Positions 9,432-19,724 are shown, numbered from the stretch's first letter. The stretch: 35,001 bases of DNA from an uncultured Bacteroidales bacterium (GCA_902786725.1 CADADP010000035.1:1-35001); one strand, 5' to 3'. Numbers and translations: made by a program. The notes: a model not told the origin generated them from the letters alone.

Positions 9432-10955
9432 TTACATTCCCACTGCCTTAAGTGCTTCCACCACAGGGTCGAAACTGTAGCGTATTATCTCGGCGAAGAA
9501 ATTGGGGAAACATCCTATCGCGGCAACACCCAGTATCAGCGTCACAGTTGACAACCGCTCGAACCACACAGCATCGGTCAGTTCCTTGTGATGCTCGTTC
9601 TGCACCGCACCAAAGAGCAACTTGCCCACTACACGCAGGATATACACTGCCGTTATCACTATTGATGTCGTGGCTACTATAGTGAGCACCCTGCGGAATG
9701 TGTCGGTATGCTCAAACGAGCCGAAGAATATTGTCATTTCGGCGGCAAATCCGCTCAGCCCTGGCAATCCCAGCGATGCCAGTCCGGCAATCACATAGCC
9801 CACACCCAGATACGGCATTATCTGCATAAGTCCACCCATCTCGCGAATATCGCGTGTGTGAGTGCGACCGTAAATCATACCTATCAGAGCAAAGAACAGT
9901 GCAGTCATCAGTCCGTGCGACAGCATCTGCAACACCGCTCCTGTCATAGCAGTCTGGTTAAACATAAGTATTGCAAACAGAACCATACCGCAATGGCTCA
10001 CCGATGAATAGGCGTTGATATACTTCAGATCGGTTTGCACGCATGCGCTGAACGCGCCATAAACGATGCTGATACCAGTCAAAGTGAGGAATATCCACCC
10101 TATTTCGGTTGCCGCAAACGGCATCAGGTATATGGCAATGCGGAAACATCCGTAGCCTCCAAGCTTCATTAGCACTCCGGCATGAAGCATCGACACAGCC
10201 GTAGGAGCCGAAGCATGACCATCGGGCGACCATGTGTGGAACGGGAACATAGCACCCAGTATTCCAAAACCCACAAACGTCAGCGGGAACAGATAATACT
10301 GCCACTCGTGCGGAATTGCATTGTTCTGGGCAATTTCCAGGATATTCATCGTAAGCGGCTGACCCTCAGGTGACGAGTGGAAATATATTCCTATTATACC
10401 CAGCATCAGCAGAGCAGAACCACCCATCAGCATCAGCGTCAGCTTCATAGCCGAGTAGTTCTTGTCGCCACTACCCCACACGCCTATAAGCAGATACATC
10501 GGAATCAATGCCACCTCATAGAACATAAACATCGTGAACAGGTCAATGGAGATAAAGAAGCCGAATACTCCTGTGGATAGCAAGAAGAACCACAAGAAGA
10601 ACTGCTTGGGCAGCGGGTCCATTTTCCATGAAGCGAAAACTCCGGCAAACACAATGAATGCCGAGAGCAGAATCATTACCACACTCACACCATCAATGCC
10701 AAGCGCCAACTCTATGTTGAGCGGAGCATACCACGTCACTTTGCTTTGCAGAAGCATCTCACTGGTATCACCGGCTGCGCGCGCTTGCAGGAAATACGCC
10801 ACAAGATATATGGCAAGCATCACCAGCACCGAGGCCCCGGTTACGGCCACTGCACGCACCGCTTTCACCCCCTTGTTGCTACATAGCGCCAATCCTCCGA
10901 GCGTCAGCAAGGGTACAATAACGAAATAAATTAATATGTTGCTGAATATCATCAT
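9432..10955 (-). CDS. nuoM: NADH-quinone oxidoreductase subunit M
   Basis: This 507-residue polytopic protein is an antiporter-like proton-pumping subunit of complex I. Diagnostic segments are FMFYEVALIPMYLLIGVWG (TM5 glutamate), FPFHTWSPDGHASAPTAVS, and HAGVLMKLGGYG with the pump lysine. The second half-channel region and the helix LASLGLPGLSGFAAEM are also present. The length is typical. The gene is followed 37 bases later by nuoN and preceded 28 bases earlier by nuoL. Confidence 0.97.
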   Translation of the reverse strand: MMIFSNILIYFVIVPLLTLGGLALCSNKGVKAVRAVAVTGASVLVMLAIYLVAYFLQARAAGDTSEMLLQSKVTWYAPLNIELALGIDGVSVVMILLSAFIVFAGVFASWKMDPLPKQFFLWFFLLSTGVFGFFISIDLFTMFMFYEVALIPMYLLIGVWGSGDKNYSAMKLTLMLMGGSALLMLGIIGIYFHSSPEGQPLTMNILEIAQNNAIPHEWQYYLFPLTFVGFGILGAMFPFHTWSPDGHASAPTAVSMLHAGVLMKLGGYGCFRIAIYLMPFAATEIGWIFLTLTGISIVYGAFSACVQTDLKYINAYSSVSHCGMVLFAILMFNQTAMTGAVLQMLSHGLMTALFFALIGMIYGRTHTRDIREMGGLMQIMPYLGVGYVIAGLASLGLPGLSGFAAEMTIFFGSFEHTDTFRRVLTIVATTSIVITAVYILRVVGKLLFGAVQNEHHKELTDAVWFERLSTVTLILGVAAIGCFPNFFAEIIRYSFDPVVEALKAVGM

Positions 10956-10983
10956 CTTTTACTGTTTTATATCGTTATAGTTT

Positions 10984-12951
10984 TTAAATCATCACGCATA
11001 TCATTGTCACTGCGGCTATCAGCAATGCGCCTACCAGATACACAAACACATAGCCCTGAATGCTACCCGACTGCAGACGGCGAATCGCATACGACGCCGA
11101 ATTTGTAACATCGCCAAGCAGATTCATCGTTCCGTCGATGATGTGCCTGTCGAACCAAGCTATGGGTTTGCTTATATTCTGGAATATAACCTTGTGAGTT
11201 ATGAACTGATACAACTCGTCCATGTAGAATCGGCGATATGCCGCCTCCCACAGATTGGGCAGAGCATTCTTCATCTTCTCGGGCAACTCATTCTCCTTGT
11301 AATAGAGCTTGAACGCCAGACCAATGCCAACAAGAGCTATCAGCACACTGGCTCCGGCCACGCTCCAGTTGAGTTGCGTATGCAAGTGCGCGCCATCCCA
11401 TGTAACCAGTTCTCCAGCCGGCACAAATCCGGCAACGATTGAGATTGCGGCCAAGATTATCAGCGGCAACGTCATAGTCCACGGCTGGTCGGCAGGAGCG
11501 TGCTCAGTGTGAATCTCATGCTTCTTCCAGAAGAAAATGAGGAAGTAGATTCTAAACATATAGAACGCCGTTAATCCGGCCACCATACTCATCCACAGGC
11601 CCCAGCCCATACCCTTGGCGTAGCACGCCACCAATATCTCATCCTTGCTCCAGAACCCGGCGAATGGCGGTATTCCGGCTATTGCAAGGCAGCCGATAAG
11701 GAACGCTATGCTTGTGATAGGCATAAACTTGTGCAACCCGTGCATGTCGCTGTTCTCATTACTGTGAACGGCATGAATAATAGCACCTGCGCACAAGAAC
11801 AGTAATGCCTTGAACATAGCGTGCGTGAACAGGTGGAACATCGAAGCCATGTAACCCAGCCCATAACCTTCGTGTATTTCTATCAATGCTCCGTCGGCAG
11901 TGCTTACGGCCAGCGAAGTCATCATGAATGCAATCTGAGATATAGTGGAGAACGCCAGAGCACGCTTAATGTCGCTTTGCACGCAAGCTATCGCGGCCGC
12001 ATAGAAAGCCGTGAATGCGCCCACCACACAGATTATGTCCATTGCGCCCTGCTCCAGCACGTAAAGCGGGAACATGCGAGCAATCAGATAAACTCCGGCC
12101 ACAACCATCGTGGCTGCATGGATAAGGGCAGACACGGGTGTGGGGCCTTCCATTGCATCGGGTAACCATATGTGCAACGGATACATCGCACTCTTACCGG
12201 CCCCGCCTATGAATATGCATGTAAGGGCCCAAGCCATCACAGAGCACCCCATAAAGGTAGCCCCTTGGGCACTTGCGAGGGCATTGGTGGGATTAGCCAT
12301 CAAGGCCTTGAAATCGAACGTGCTGGTGTAGAACGACAGCACCATGATTCCTATCAAGAAGAACAAGTCGGCCAATCGGGTCACAATAAACGCTTTCTTC
12401 GATGCATGAACAGCGGCCGGCGATGTGTAATAGAATCCTATCAGCAAATACGACGACACTCCCACCATCTCAAAGAAGATGAACATCTGGAAGATATTCG
12501 TTGATACCACCAGGCCCAGCATTGAGAATGTAAACAGGGCCAGAAAAGCATAATAACGCTGAAATCCCTTCTCAGGTTTACCGTGATGGTCGCTCATATA
12601 ACCCAAACTATAGAGGTGAACCATAAACGACACCGTGGTGATTACTATGAGCATCATAGCCGAGATGGGGTCGAGAAGAACGCCCAGCTTAACCACAAGA
12701 TTCTCACTGAATTTTAGCCATGTCCAGTCGTTAAGAACAAGTTGCTGTCGCACACCGTCCACAATCTGACCATCTCCGGTACCGAAGAAATATGTCAGGG
12801 CCACGGCATATGCTATCACAGTGGTGACTCCCATCGCGCACACGCCAAGCACGCCGGTAAGTTTCTTACCCATCTTCACGCCGGCCAGTCCCAAAAACAG
12901 GAACATCAGCAGCGGAATGGCTATAACTAATATCGTATAACTTAATGGCAT
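10984..12951 (-). CDS. nuoL: NADH-quinone oxidoreductase subunit L
   Basis: This 655-residue subunit is the distal pumping unit of complex I. Visible signatures are IFFEMVGVSSYLLIGFYY with the TM5 glutamate, PLHIWLPDAMEGPTPVSAL, IHAATMVVAGVYLIAR, and GIPPFAGFWSKDEIL. The C-terminal part after about residue 560 contains FYMDELYQ and a long amphipathic stretch ending in a last membrane helix, which corresponds to the lateral helix HL plus its anchor. Length and order are standard. It starts 6 bases after the nuoK stop, implying tight co-expression. Confidence 0.97.
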   Translation of the reverse strand: MPLSYTILVIAIPLLMFLFLGLAGVKMGKKLTGVLGVCAMGVTTVIAYAVALTYFFGTGDGQIVDGVRQQLVLNDWTWLKFSENLVVKLGVLLDPISAMMLIVITTVSFMVHLYSLGYMSDHHGKPEKGFQRYYAFLALFTFSMLGLVVSTNIFQMFIFFEMVGVSSYLLIGFYYTSPAAVHASKKAFIVTRLADLFFLIGIMVLSFYTSTFDFKALMANPTNALASAQGATFMGCSVMAWALTCIFIGGAGKSAMYPLHIWLPDAMEGPTPVSALIHAATMVVAGVYLIARMFPLYVLEQGAMDIICVVGAFTAFYAAAIACVQSDIKRALAFSTISQIAFMMTSLAVSTADGALIEIHEGYGLGYMASMFHLFTHAMFKALLFLCAGAIIHAVHSNENSDMHGLHKFMPITSIAFLIGCLAIAGIPPFAGFWSKDEILVACYAKGMGWGLWMSMVAGLTAFYMFRIYFLIFFWKKHEIHTEHAPADQPWTMTLPLIILAAISIVAGFVPAGELVTWDGAHLHTQLNWSVAGASVLIALVGIGLAFKLYYKENELPEKMKNALPNLWEAAYRRFYMDELYQFITHKVIFQNISKPIAWFDRHIIDGTMNLLGDVTNSASYAIRRLQSGSIQGYVFVYLVGALLIAAVTMICVMI

Positions 12952-12957
12952 AATTAA

Positions 12958-13269
12958 TTAAAATTTCAGTTTTGTAAGTTGGTTAATATCCACGTTCTTC
13001 ACCACTCGGTAAACGTTAATTATCAGTGCAATAGCCACTGCAGTCTCTGCGGCTGCTATCGCAATCGCGAATAGCGTAAAGAACATTCCCTCCGTTTGCT
13101 CGGGATACAAGAATCTATTGAATACCACAAAATTGATATCTACCGAATTGAGCATTAATTCCAGTGATATCAGAATTGCAATCATATTCTTACGTGTTAT
13201 GAATCCGAACACTCCACAGCCAAACATCACCAGGCTGGGCACTAAATACATTAGCAAAGTTATATCCAT
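12958..13269 (-). CDS. nuoK: NADH-quinone oxidoreductase subunit K
   Basis: This 103-residue, three-helix membrane protein is of normal NuoK length. The two buried glutamates used in proton transfer are visible: Glu37 in ISLELMLN and Glu75 in AAAETAVAIAL. It is packed between nuoJ (22 bases) and nuoL (6 bases), in the usual I-J-K-L order. Confidence 0.97.
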   Translation of the reverse strand: MDITLLMYLVPSLVMFGCGVFGFITRKNMIAILISLELMLNSVDINFVVFNRFLYPEQTEGMFFTLFAIAIAAAETAVAIALIINVYRVVKNVDINQLTKLKF

Positions 13270-13291
13270 TGTCGTAACTCCTCCTTGTAGT

Positions 13292-13807
13292 TTATCGTTT
13301 TCTTGCTATCACCACTCCGCCTATGATACAAGCGAGCAACAGCACGCTAATCGCCTCGAACGGCAACAAATAGCCCAGTTTTTCGGTACTCAGAAGCGTA
13401 TGCCCCAGTTCACTCATATCCATAGTGCTGACAGCAGTTATTTTGGCTCCACAGAATTTAGCGTAGCTAAAGAGCGCGTATCCGCAGACAGCCACACCCA
13501 ATAGCGACGCGGCCAGACCAAGCCACTTCTTGTGCATCGTGAGTGGCTCGGCGTCTTTCCCTGGCTTATGAGTCAGCATTATAGCAAACACAAACAGCAC
13601 CACAATTCCTCCGGCATACACTGCTATCTGCACAGCACCCAGAAACTCATAATTCATCTGGAAGTATATCACGGCCGTGGCCAGTAGCACAAACATCAGG
13701 TATGTGGCCGAACGCAGAATTTTCTTTGTGGTTACCGTGAGCACGGAAAACACCATAATCGACAATGCTGCCACGAAGTATAGTATAATATTACCTAAAC
13801 TTTCCAT
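13292..13807 (-). CDS. nuoJ: NADH-quinone oxidoreductase subunit J
   Basis: This 171-residue, five-helix membrane subunit of complex I is identified by the segment EFLGAVQIAVYAGGIVVLFVFAIML, whose core AVQIAVYAGGIVVLFVF covers the TM3 pi-bulge. The length is normal. NuoJ links the quinone module to the antiporter-like subunits. It lies 14 bases after nuoI and 22 bases before nuoK. Confidence 0.96.
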   Translation of the reverse strand: MESLGNIILYFVAALSIMVFSVLTVTTKKILRSATYLMFVLLATAVIYFQMNYEFLGAVQIAVYAGGIVVLFVFAIMLTHKPGKDAEPLTMHKKWLGLAASLLGVAVCGYALFSYAKFCGAKITAVSTMDMSELGHTLLSTEKLGYLLPFEAISVLLLACIIGGVVIARKR

Positions 13808-13821
13808 ATCGTCTCTCTGTG

Positions 13822-14463
13822 TTATTCTTTTTCTTTATTTGATTCTTGGATATCGGTGGGCTTTACGGTTTCTCCTGCCTGAGCAGGTCCACCCGCCTGT
13901 TTTGGCTCATCACTCTTCTCCTGCGTCATTGTCGCGGCATCCGTTACAGGCTGAGCCGGCTTCGCGGCAGGTGCAACAGGTTTTGCGGCAGGAGCGGGTT
14001 TCTCCTTCTCGGGCAAGTAGTTGAGTTGTTTCACCAGCGCGCTACGCTCAAACACAGCTTGTTCAAAGTCATTGCTGAAACGGATGGCATTGGTGGGACA
14101 GGTGGTAACACACAAGTCACAGAACGTGCAACTTCCCAGATCATACATATACTTGTCCAGCTTCATCTTCTTTTTGCCATTCGGAAGATCCACCATTCGG
14201 GTAATAATCTGGATTGTCCCGTTAGGGCAGTTGCGCTCACAGGTCTTGCAAGCGATGCACTTGTGATATCCTTCTTCGTCATAGATAAACTCAAGTGTAG
14301 CCCTGAATCTCTCGGGTATTTTACCGCCCAGCAGTTCCTCTCTGTTTTCCGGATACTGCTCAGTAACCTTGGGAGTGAATAGTTCTTTTCCGGTCACCTC
14401 CATGCCCTGAATCAGGCTATAAATACCCTTAAATAAAGATTTAAAATACTCCTTGATGCTCAT
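13822..14463 (-). CDS. nuoI: NADH-quinone oxidoreductase subunit I (2[4Fe-4S]) with long Ala/Pro tail
   Basis: This 213-residue peripheral iron-sulphur subunit carries two complete 4Fe-4S motifs: Cys69, 72, 75, 79 (CIACKTCERNCP) and Cys112, 115, 118, 122 (CTFCDLCVTTCP). They would hold clusters N6a and N6b, which pass electrons to N2 in NuoB. After residue 150 the conserved domain ends, and a tail of about 60 residues, rich in Ala, Pro, Lys and Glu, follows; it is probably disordered. Typical NuoI ends soon after the second cluster. The gene is the first nuo gene downstream of the embedded ATP synthase block, 44 bases after atpG. Confidence 0.95.
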   Translation of the reverse strand: MSIKEYFKSLFKGIYSLIQGMEVTGKELFTPKVTEQYPENREELLGGKIPERFRATLEFIYDEEGYHKCIACKTCERNCPNGTIQIITRMVDLPNGKKKMKLDKYMYDLGSCTFCDLCVTTCPTNAIRFSNDFEQAVFERSALVKQLNYLPEKEKPAPAAKPVAPAAKPAQPVTDAATMTQEKSDEPKQAGGPAQAGETVKPTDIQESNKEKE

Positions 14464-14507
14464 AAGTATTCTTTATATCTACTTGTTTTAATTCATATTA
14501 TCCTTTG

Positions 14508-15391
14508 TCATCGCTCCACTTGTCCGCCCAGTATATCCAGTAGCTCGGTGGTAATGCCTTGCTGTCTCAACTTGTTATATTCCAAGTTAAGCGCATCCAG
14601 CAGTTCCTTAGCGTTATCGCTTGCGGTCTGCATAGCCATCACACGAGCAGCTTGTTCACTCGCTATGCTCTCGGTGAACACTTCTTGCACCACCGAACGC
14701 ACGTGTAGCGGCAACACCGAATTGAATATTGTAGTCGCATCGGGTTCAAACAGACACGGGGCGGTTGCCGACGAAGCATCGGCCGCTTCGAGCAGTTTAG
14801 AATATTCTACCGGCAGCAGTTGCTCTATCGCAAACGTCTGTCTGCTAGTGGATTTAAAGTGCATATAAGCCACGTCCACTCGGTCGAAGTCGCCTCTAAG
14901 GAAGCCATCCTTCAATTCTTGCGTGAGCCGCTGCACATCTTCTTGACTACTACGCGTGTGGATGTAACCGAGATTCAGCACGTTTACGCCATCAACACAC
15001 AATTTGTTAGCGGCTTTCTTAAGCTTCTTACCCACAGGAATAATTGTCACTTCCTCAATATCCTTTTCGTGCTGACGGATATTGTTGATGTAAGATAGAA
15101 CTTGCTTAAAGATATTCAGATTGAACGCCCCGCACAAGCCGTCGTCAGAACCGAAAGCCACAAGCGCCACTCTCTTCACCTCGCGTTGCTCAATAAGCGA
15201 AGATGAGAATTCGGCTTCCGTCGCGAGCAAATGCCCAAGCACCGCACAATTTTCCTATAGGGCGACAAACGCTGCAACTGCCACGTAGCCTTACGCATTT
15301 TGGCAGATGAAATCATCTTCATGGCGCTTGTAGTCTTCCCGATAGAAGAAACGGAGCCTATTCTACTTTTTAGTTCTCGCAGTGTTGACAT
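14508..15391 (-). pseudogene. atpG: ATP synthase gamma subunit, split by a single-base frameshift
   Basis: Two overlapping frames together make a full gamma subunit. The first starts at 15391 and encodes the conserved N-terminal helix (MSTLRELKSRIGSVSSIGKT, then TSAMKMISSAKMRKA), losing similarity after about residue 48 and stopping at 15176. The second is open from 15242 to 14508 and continues with ALVAFGSDDGLCGAFNLNIFK and the C-terminal helix ending in RQQGITTELLDILGG. Adding one base within about 15237-15250 would join them as SPYRKIVR-VLGHLLATEAEF, in register with the family. I see no slippery heptamer, and the second frame has a stop just upstream, so programmed shifting is unlikely. 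The gamma subunit is the central rotor shaft, so a real lesion would uncouple the enzyme. A sequencing or assembly error, or a very recent mutation, is most likely. Confidence 0.85.
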
Positions 15392-15413
15392 ACAAAATTA
15401 TGATCTACCACTA

Positions 15414-16994
15414 TCACTTTTGTTCATACTTGTTGGCAATCTCCTCCGCGGCGGCACGCAACTTCGCGGTCACATCGTCGTCGATTTTTCCGGCGCGCAA
15501 AACATCCAGAACATCCTTCTGATGCTTGCCATGGAGATAATGAAGGAACAGTTTCTCAAATTCGGCGACCTTTTCCAGCGGCACCTTTTGCAACAGTCCG
15601 TTAACGCCGCAGTAGATTACGGCCACCTGCTCTTCCACAGCCATAGGTTCGTATTGTGGCTGCACAAGCAGTCGCTCGTTCTTGCGACCGGTATCTATTG
15701 TTCGGGCTGTCACGGCATCGATGTCGCCACCAAACTTCGTGAACGCAGCAAGCTCGCGGTACTGAGCCTGAGCAATCTTCAGTGTTCCGGCCACCTTCTT
15801 CATACTCTTAATCTGAGCATTGCCACCTACACGCGACACCGATATACCCACGTTAACGGCCGGACGAATTCCGTTATTGAACAACGAAGTTTCCAAATAG
15901 ATCTGACCGTCGGTAATCGAAATCACATTCGTTGGTATATATGCCGACACATCGCCTGCTTGAGTCTCGATAATGGGCAGTGCGGTAAGAGAACCGCCAC
16001 CTTTCACCATGGGTTTCAGCACCTCCGGCAGGTCGTTCATCACACTCGCCACAGCTTGGTTATCGTTGATCTTGGCTGCGCGTTCCAGCAAGCGGCTGTG
16101 CAGGTAGAAGATATCGCCTGGATATGCCTCGCGTCCCGACGGGCGCTTAAGAATAAGCGATATCTCACGATAAGCCACAGCGTGTTTTGAAAGGTCGTCG
16201 TAGATTACCAGTGCATCACGACCGGTGTCACGGAAATACTCGCCTATCGCGGCACCGGCAAACGGCGCATAATAGCGCATCGATGCCGAGTCGGCGGCGT
16301 TGGCTGCAACCACAATAGTATAGGGCAACGCACCGCTTTCTCTAAGTTTGTTCACAAGGCCTGCCACTGTTGACGCTTTCTGACCGATAGCTACATATAT
16401 GCAGTACACCGGTTTACCGGCCTCGTAATTAGCTTTCTGATTTATTATCGTATCTACGGCGATGGCGGTTTTTCCAATCTGACGGTCGCCAATAATAAGC
16501 TCACGCTGTCCACGGCCGATGGGAATCATCGAGTCGATGGCTTTAAGACCTGTCTGAAGCGGCTGATTCACCGGCTGACGGAAGATAACGCCCGGGGCCT
16601 TTCGCTCAAGTGGCAGCCTGATACGCTTGCCCTCAATCGGGCCATTGCCGTCGATAGGTTCGGCCAGCACGTTCACAACACGTCCCAGCAAGCCCTCACC
16701 CACCTCAATAGAGGCGATTTCACGTGTGCGTTCCACCAGCATGTTCTCCGATATCGAGTCCACCTCATTGAGCAGGATCACACCCACGTCGTTCTCTTCA
16801 AGGTTCATGGCAACTCCGGTAACGCCGTTTTCAAAACGCACCAGTTCGTTGGCTTCTACATGGTCCAAACCATAAACATGGGCCACACCGTCGCCAACCT
16901 CAAGCACTTTGCCCGACTCTTCGAATCGAATCGATTCCTTAGCTTTGCCAAGTTGCTGAGCTATAATTTCTGATATTTCACTTGGGTTTATCAT
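15414..16994 (-). CDS. atpA: F1Fo ATP synthase subunit alpha
   Basis: This 526-residue subunit has the Walker A motif GDRQIGKT at 169-176, the conserved Q-loop region [25 protein letters not shown] (about 141-165), and the C-terminal signature [11 protein letters not shown] containing the arginine finger that completes the catalytic site of beta. It forms the alpha3beta3 head with non-catalytic nucleotide sites. The length is slightly above the usual 500-515. It lies 12 bases after atpH and 22 bases before atpG. Confidence 0.98.
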   Translation of the reverse strand: MINPSEISEIIAQQLGKAKESIRFEESGKVLEVGDGVAHVYGLDHVEANELVRFENGVTGVAMNLEENDVGVILLNEVDSISENMLVERTREIASIEVGEGLLGRVVNVLAEPIDGNGPIEGKRIRLPLERKAPGVIFRQPVNQPLQTGLKAIDSMIPIGRGQRELIIGDRQIGKTAIAVDTIINQKANYEAGKPVYCIYVAIGQKASTVAGLVNKLRESGALPYTIVVAANAADSASMRYYAPFAGAAIGEYFRDTGRDALVIYDDLSKHAVAYREISLILKRPSGREAYPGDIFYLHSRLLERAAKINDNQAVASVMNDLPEVLKPMVKGGGSLTALPIIETQAGDVSAYIPTNVISITDGQIYLETSLFNNGIRPAVNVGISVSRVGGNAQIKSMKKVAGTLKIAQAQYRELAAFTKFGGDIDAVTARTIDTGRKNERLLVQPQYEPMAVEEQVAVIYCGVNGLLQKVPLEKVAEFEKLFLHYLHGKHQKDVLDVLRAGKIDDDVTAKLRAAAEEIANKYEQK

Positions 16995-17006
16995 CTAACT
17001 TCTTAA

Positions 17007-17558
17007 TTAGCTTAGGAGTTTTAAACGCAATTTTTGTAACTCATTCCTTACCGAAGCGTCGAGCAATATCGAATCCACGCGTACACAGAAACCGCCTATC
17101 AGGTTTTCATTAACCTCGTGCGATATTTCCAGAGTAACGTTGCCCAGTTCTTTCTTCACCACTTCGATAATACTATCTATTTTCTCTTGAGGTAACCGCG
17201 AAGCAGTTTCAATCTCGACCTTTGCAATATTGTGCTCTTGTCGATACAATTTCAAATAAGCGAGTGCAATGTTGTGAAGGTAGTCCGTTCGGTTGTTCTC
17301 AATAACGAGATTTATGAAATCGTGCAATGAACTTCCCATTTTCGCTCCAGTGGCGGCAATTAACACATCCGACCGCTTGCGCGCAGGGATGTATGGGTTT
17401 CTCACCACCTTCGTCAGCTCTTCTACTGTGGCATACGACAAATTCAGCCGCTTCAACTGATCATAGATCATTTCCGCGTCACCATTTGCACATGCCACCT
17501 TATAGAGTGCCTTTGCGTAGCGTCCCGGTATTAGTCCGTCATTCATAACTCGCGTCAA
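17007..17558 (-). CDS. atpH: F1Fo ATP synthase subunit delta
   Basis: This 183-residue peripheral-stalk protein has the OSCP/delta fold. It begins GLIPGRYAKALYKVA, the usual helix 1, and ends with the conserved C-terminal part ENLIGGFCVRVDSILLDASVRNEL. It joins the b subunit stalk to the top of alpha3beta3. Its start overlaps the atpF stop by 4 bases (ATGA type), indicating translational coupling. The length is typical. Confidence 0.95.
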   Translation of the reverse strand: MTRVMNDGLIPGRYAKALYKVACANGDAEMIYDQLKRLNLSYATVEELTKVVRNPYIPARKRSDVLIAATGAKMGSSLHDFINLVIENNRTDYLHNIALAYLKLYRQEHNIAKVEIETASRLPQEKIDSIIEVVKKELGNVTLEISHEVNENLIGGFCVRVDSILLDASVRNELQKLRLKLLS

Positions 17559-18052
17559 TTATTAGTTTCAACCTCCTGAAGCAGTTTGGCCACAAGTTCT
17601 TGTTGAGCGGCGTCGCTGGCCATCTTGGTCCTTATCACCTTCTCGGCTATATTCAGCGCAATTTCGCTCACTTCTTGCTTCAACTGCTTTTCCGATTCCT
17701 TTCGCATCTGCTCTATTGAAACCTGCGCTGCGTCGGTCACCTTCTTTGCCTCTACAATTGCTTCAGCTCGGGCGTTCTCAATTAGCTGAGTTTTCATCGC
17801 CTCGGCCTCGCGCAACTTGTCGGCTTGGTCGGCACGGGCTTCGGCAATAATCTTATCGGCCTCAGCCTTGGCATTGTCTAACTGCGACTTGGCTTGCTGA
17901 GCGTAGGCCACGCCTTTATCTATCATATCGGCACGTTCTTCCATGCTCTTAATGATAAATGGCCATGCATACTTGGCAAGGATGAAATACAGACACAAGA
18001 ATGCCACAAACATCCAAAACACCAAGCCAAATTCAGGTTTAAATAGTTCCAT
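17555..18052 (-). CDS. atpF: F1Fo ATP synthase subunit b
   Basis: The 165-residue protein has an N-terminal membrane helix (about 10-30, FGLVFWMFVAFLCLYFILAKYAW) followed by a long charged coiled coil rich in Ala, Glu and Lys, as in the b dimer stator. The length is typical. It lies between atpE (56 bases) and atpH (4-base overlap). Confidence 0.96.
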   Translation of the reverse strand: MELFKPEFGLVFWMFVAFLCLYFILAKYAWPFIIKSMEERADMIDKGVAYAQQAKSQLDNAKAEADKIIAEARADQADKLREAEAMKTQLIENARAEAIVEAKKVTDAAQVSIEQMRKESEKQLKQEVSEIALNIAEKVIRTKMASDAAQQELVAKLLQEVETNN

Positions 18053-18108
18053 TGATTATTTCTATTTTAGCTAAATATAATCGTGGTTACAGCAGAAAAA
18101 TCGGTTTT

Positions 18109-18378
<270 letters not shown>

Positions 18379-18404
18379 TTAATTGTTACTTATTAATTTT
18401 TAAT

Positions 18405-19481
18405 TTATTTCTTTTCCAATTTTGGTTCTTCTTCATGGACATGAGCCATAGAGATGAATATAGTGGATAGTAATGTGAACACATAAGCCTGGATGAAACT
18501 GATAAGCGTGTCGAGCACCAGCATAAACAGTGCCAAAGCCACACTCACTACCGATGTGGCAGCGCCCACGCCCACCCCATACATATTGGTGAATATGAAC
18601 GTGAGCAATATAAGCACTATCACCACCATATGGCCACCAAGCATATTCGCAAACAGACGGACCATCAGGGCCAGTGGCTTTGTGAATATACCCAAGAACT
18701 CAATCAGCGGCATCATCGGCACCGGACACTTGAGCGCAATGGGCACATCGGGCCACAAGATTTCTTTCCAGTAATGCTTGGTTCCGGTCAGGTTAGTAAT
18801 GGCAAACGTGCATAATGCGAGAACCATGGTCACAGCCAAATTACCCGTCAAGTTAGCTCCACCGGGGAAAATCACCACAAGCCCCAGTAAGTTCATCGTT
18901 AGGATAAAGAAGAAGGCCGTGAGCAGATATGGCCCATACTTAGGCGCATCCTTGCCCATTATGGGGCGTATAGTATCGAAATACACAAACTCCACCACCA
19001 GTTCCAGCAGTCCTGCACCGCCTCGTGGGGCCTTCATGCCATTCTTTTTATACCATTTTCTTATCCACATAGCAAGTGCTATTACCACCAGTGCGGCTAT
19101 CATTATGCCGGCGGCATTCTTGGTTATGGAGAAATCCCACGGGCGAACTTGCTGACCATTCACCACTTGCACCACCTTGTCCTTGTAATCCCCATCAGTG
19201 GCAATCTTATAGCCATTATATGTATCACCACCGGTTACCCGGTTCGACATAAACACATTTAGGCCATCACTGCCTATCACTATAATGGGCAATGGGATTC
19301 GCACGCTATGGGAGAATGGCACCTCCCAGCCGTAGGCATCGCCCAGGTGGGAGAAAATTATCTCCTTGGGGTCCAGCCCTTTCTGCGAGGCGTGCGCACT
19401 ATGATGCGCCGCACCGGCATAGCCCCACGCCATCAGAGCCAGAATCGCAATTACGATGGTTATGTTCAGTACCTTTTTCAT
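18405..19481 (-). CDS. atpB: F1Fo ATP synthase subunit a
   Basis: The 358-residue polytopic protein contains the essential Arg275 in LALMVRLFANMLGGHM, which faces the c ring. Segment EFLGIFTKPLAL precedes it and the last helices follow (TLISFIQAYVFTLLSTIFISMA). The first 120 residues include a signal-like helix and a soluble domain, making it longer than the Escherichia coli protein (271); long N-termini are usual in Bacteroidota. It lies 9 bases after atpC with no atpI between. Confidence 0.96.
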   Translation of the reverse strand: MKKVLNITIVIAILALMAWGYAGAAHHSAHASQKGLDPKEIIFSHLGDAYGWEVPFSHSVRIPLPIIVIGSDGLNVFMSNRVTGGDTYNGYKIATDGDYKDKVVQVVNGQQVRPWDFSITKNAAGIMIAALVVIALAMWIRKWYKKNGMKAPRGGAGLLELVVEFVYFDTIRPIMGKDAPKYGPYLLTAFFFILTMNLLGLVVIFPGGANLTGNLAVTMVLALCTFAITNLTGTKHYWKEILWPDVPIALKCPVPMMPLIEFLGIFTKPLALMVRLFANMLGGHMVVIVLILLTFIFTNMYGVGVGAATSVVSVALALFMLVLDTLISFIQAYVFTLLSTIFISMAHVHEEEPKLEKK

Positions 19482-19490
19482 TGCCCTTAG

Positions 19491-19724
19491 TTAATATATA
19501 CAAACCGAGATCACGTTATCCTTTATATCGGCCACTCCGCCAAGTATCTCACGCGACGACGCTTCCGCACCCTGCACATACGACAATGTCCCTTGCTTTA
19601 AGGCGGCTATTAGCGCCGCATGATTTTTCAGCACTTGAAACGACCCCAAAGCTCCGGGCAAAGTCACCATATCCACTTCGCCTTCAAACTCAATCATTTC
19701 TGCCGATATTATTCTTAGTGTCAT
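19491..19724 (-). CDS. atpC: F1Fo ATP synthase subunit epsilon, short form
   Basis: At 77 residues it contains only the N-terminal beta-sandwich (MTLRIISAEMIEFEGEVDMVTLPGALGSFQVLKNHAALIAAL). The C-terminal helical hairpin that inhibits ATP hydrolysis in many bacteria is absent; the family is usually 130-140 residues, and short forms are common in Bacteroidota. There is therefore no epsilon-based ratchet inhibition here. It lies 37 bases after atpD, in the conserved beta-epsilon order. Confidence 0.95.
   Translation of the reverse strand: MTLRIISAEMIEFEGEVDMVTLPGALGSFQVLKNHAALIAALKQGTLSYVQGAEASSREILGGVADIKDNVISVCIY

Noticed and set aside
15176-15260. Programmed -1 frameshift as the explanation for split atpG
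   Set aside because: No X-XXY-YYZ slippery heptamer, a stop in the second frame close upstream, and no precedent for such control in atpG.
15300-16190. 296-residue open frame on the plus strand opposite atpA/atpG
   Set aside because: It lies fully antisense to strongly conserved ATP synthase genes, and its translation shows no domain; it is a shadow.
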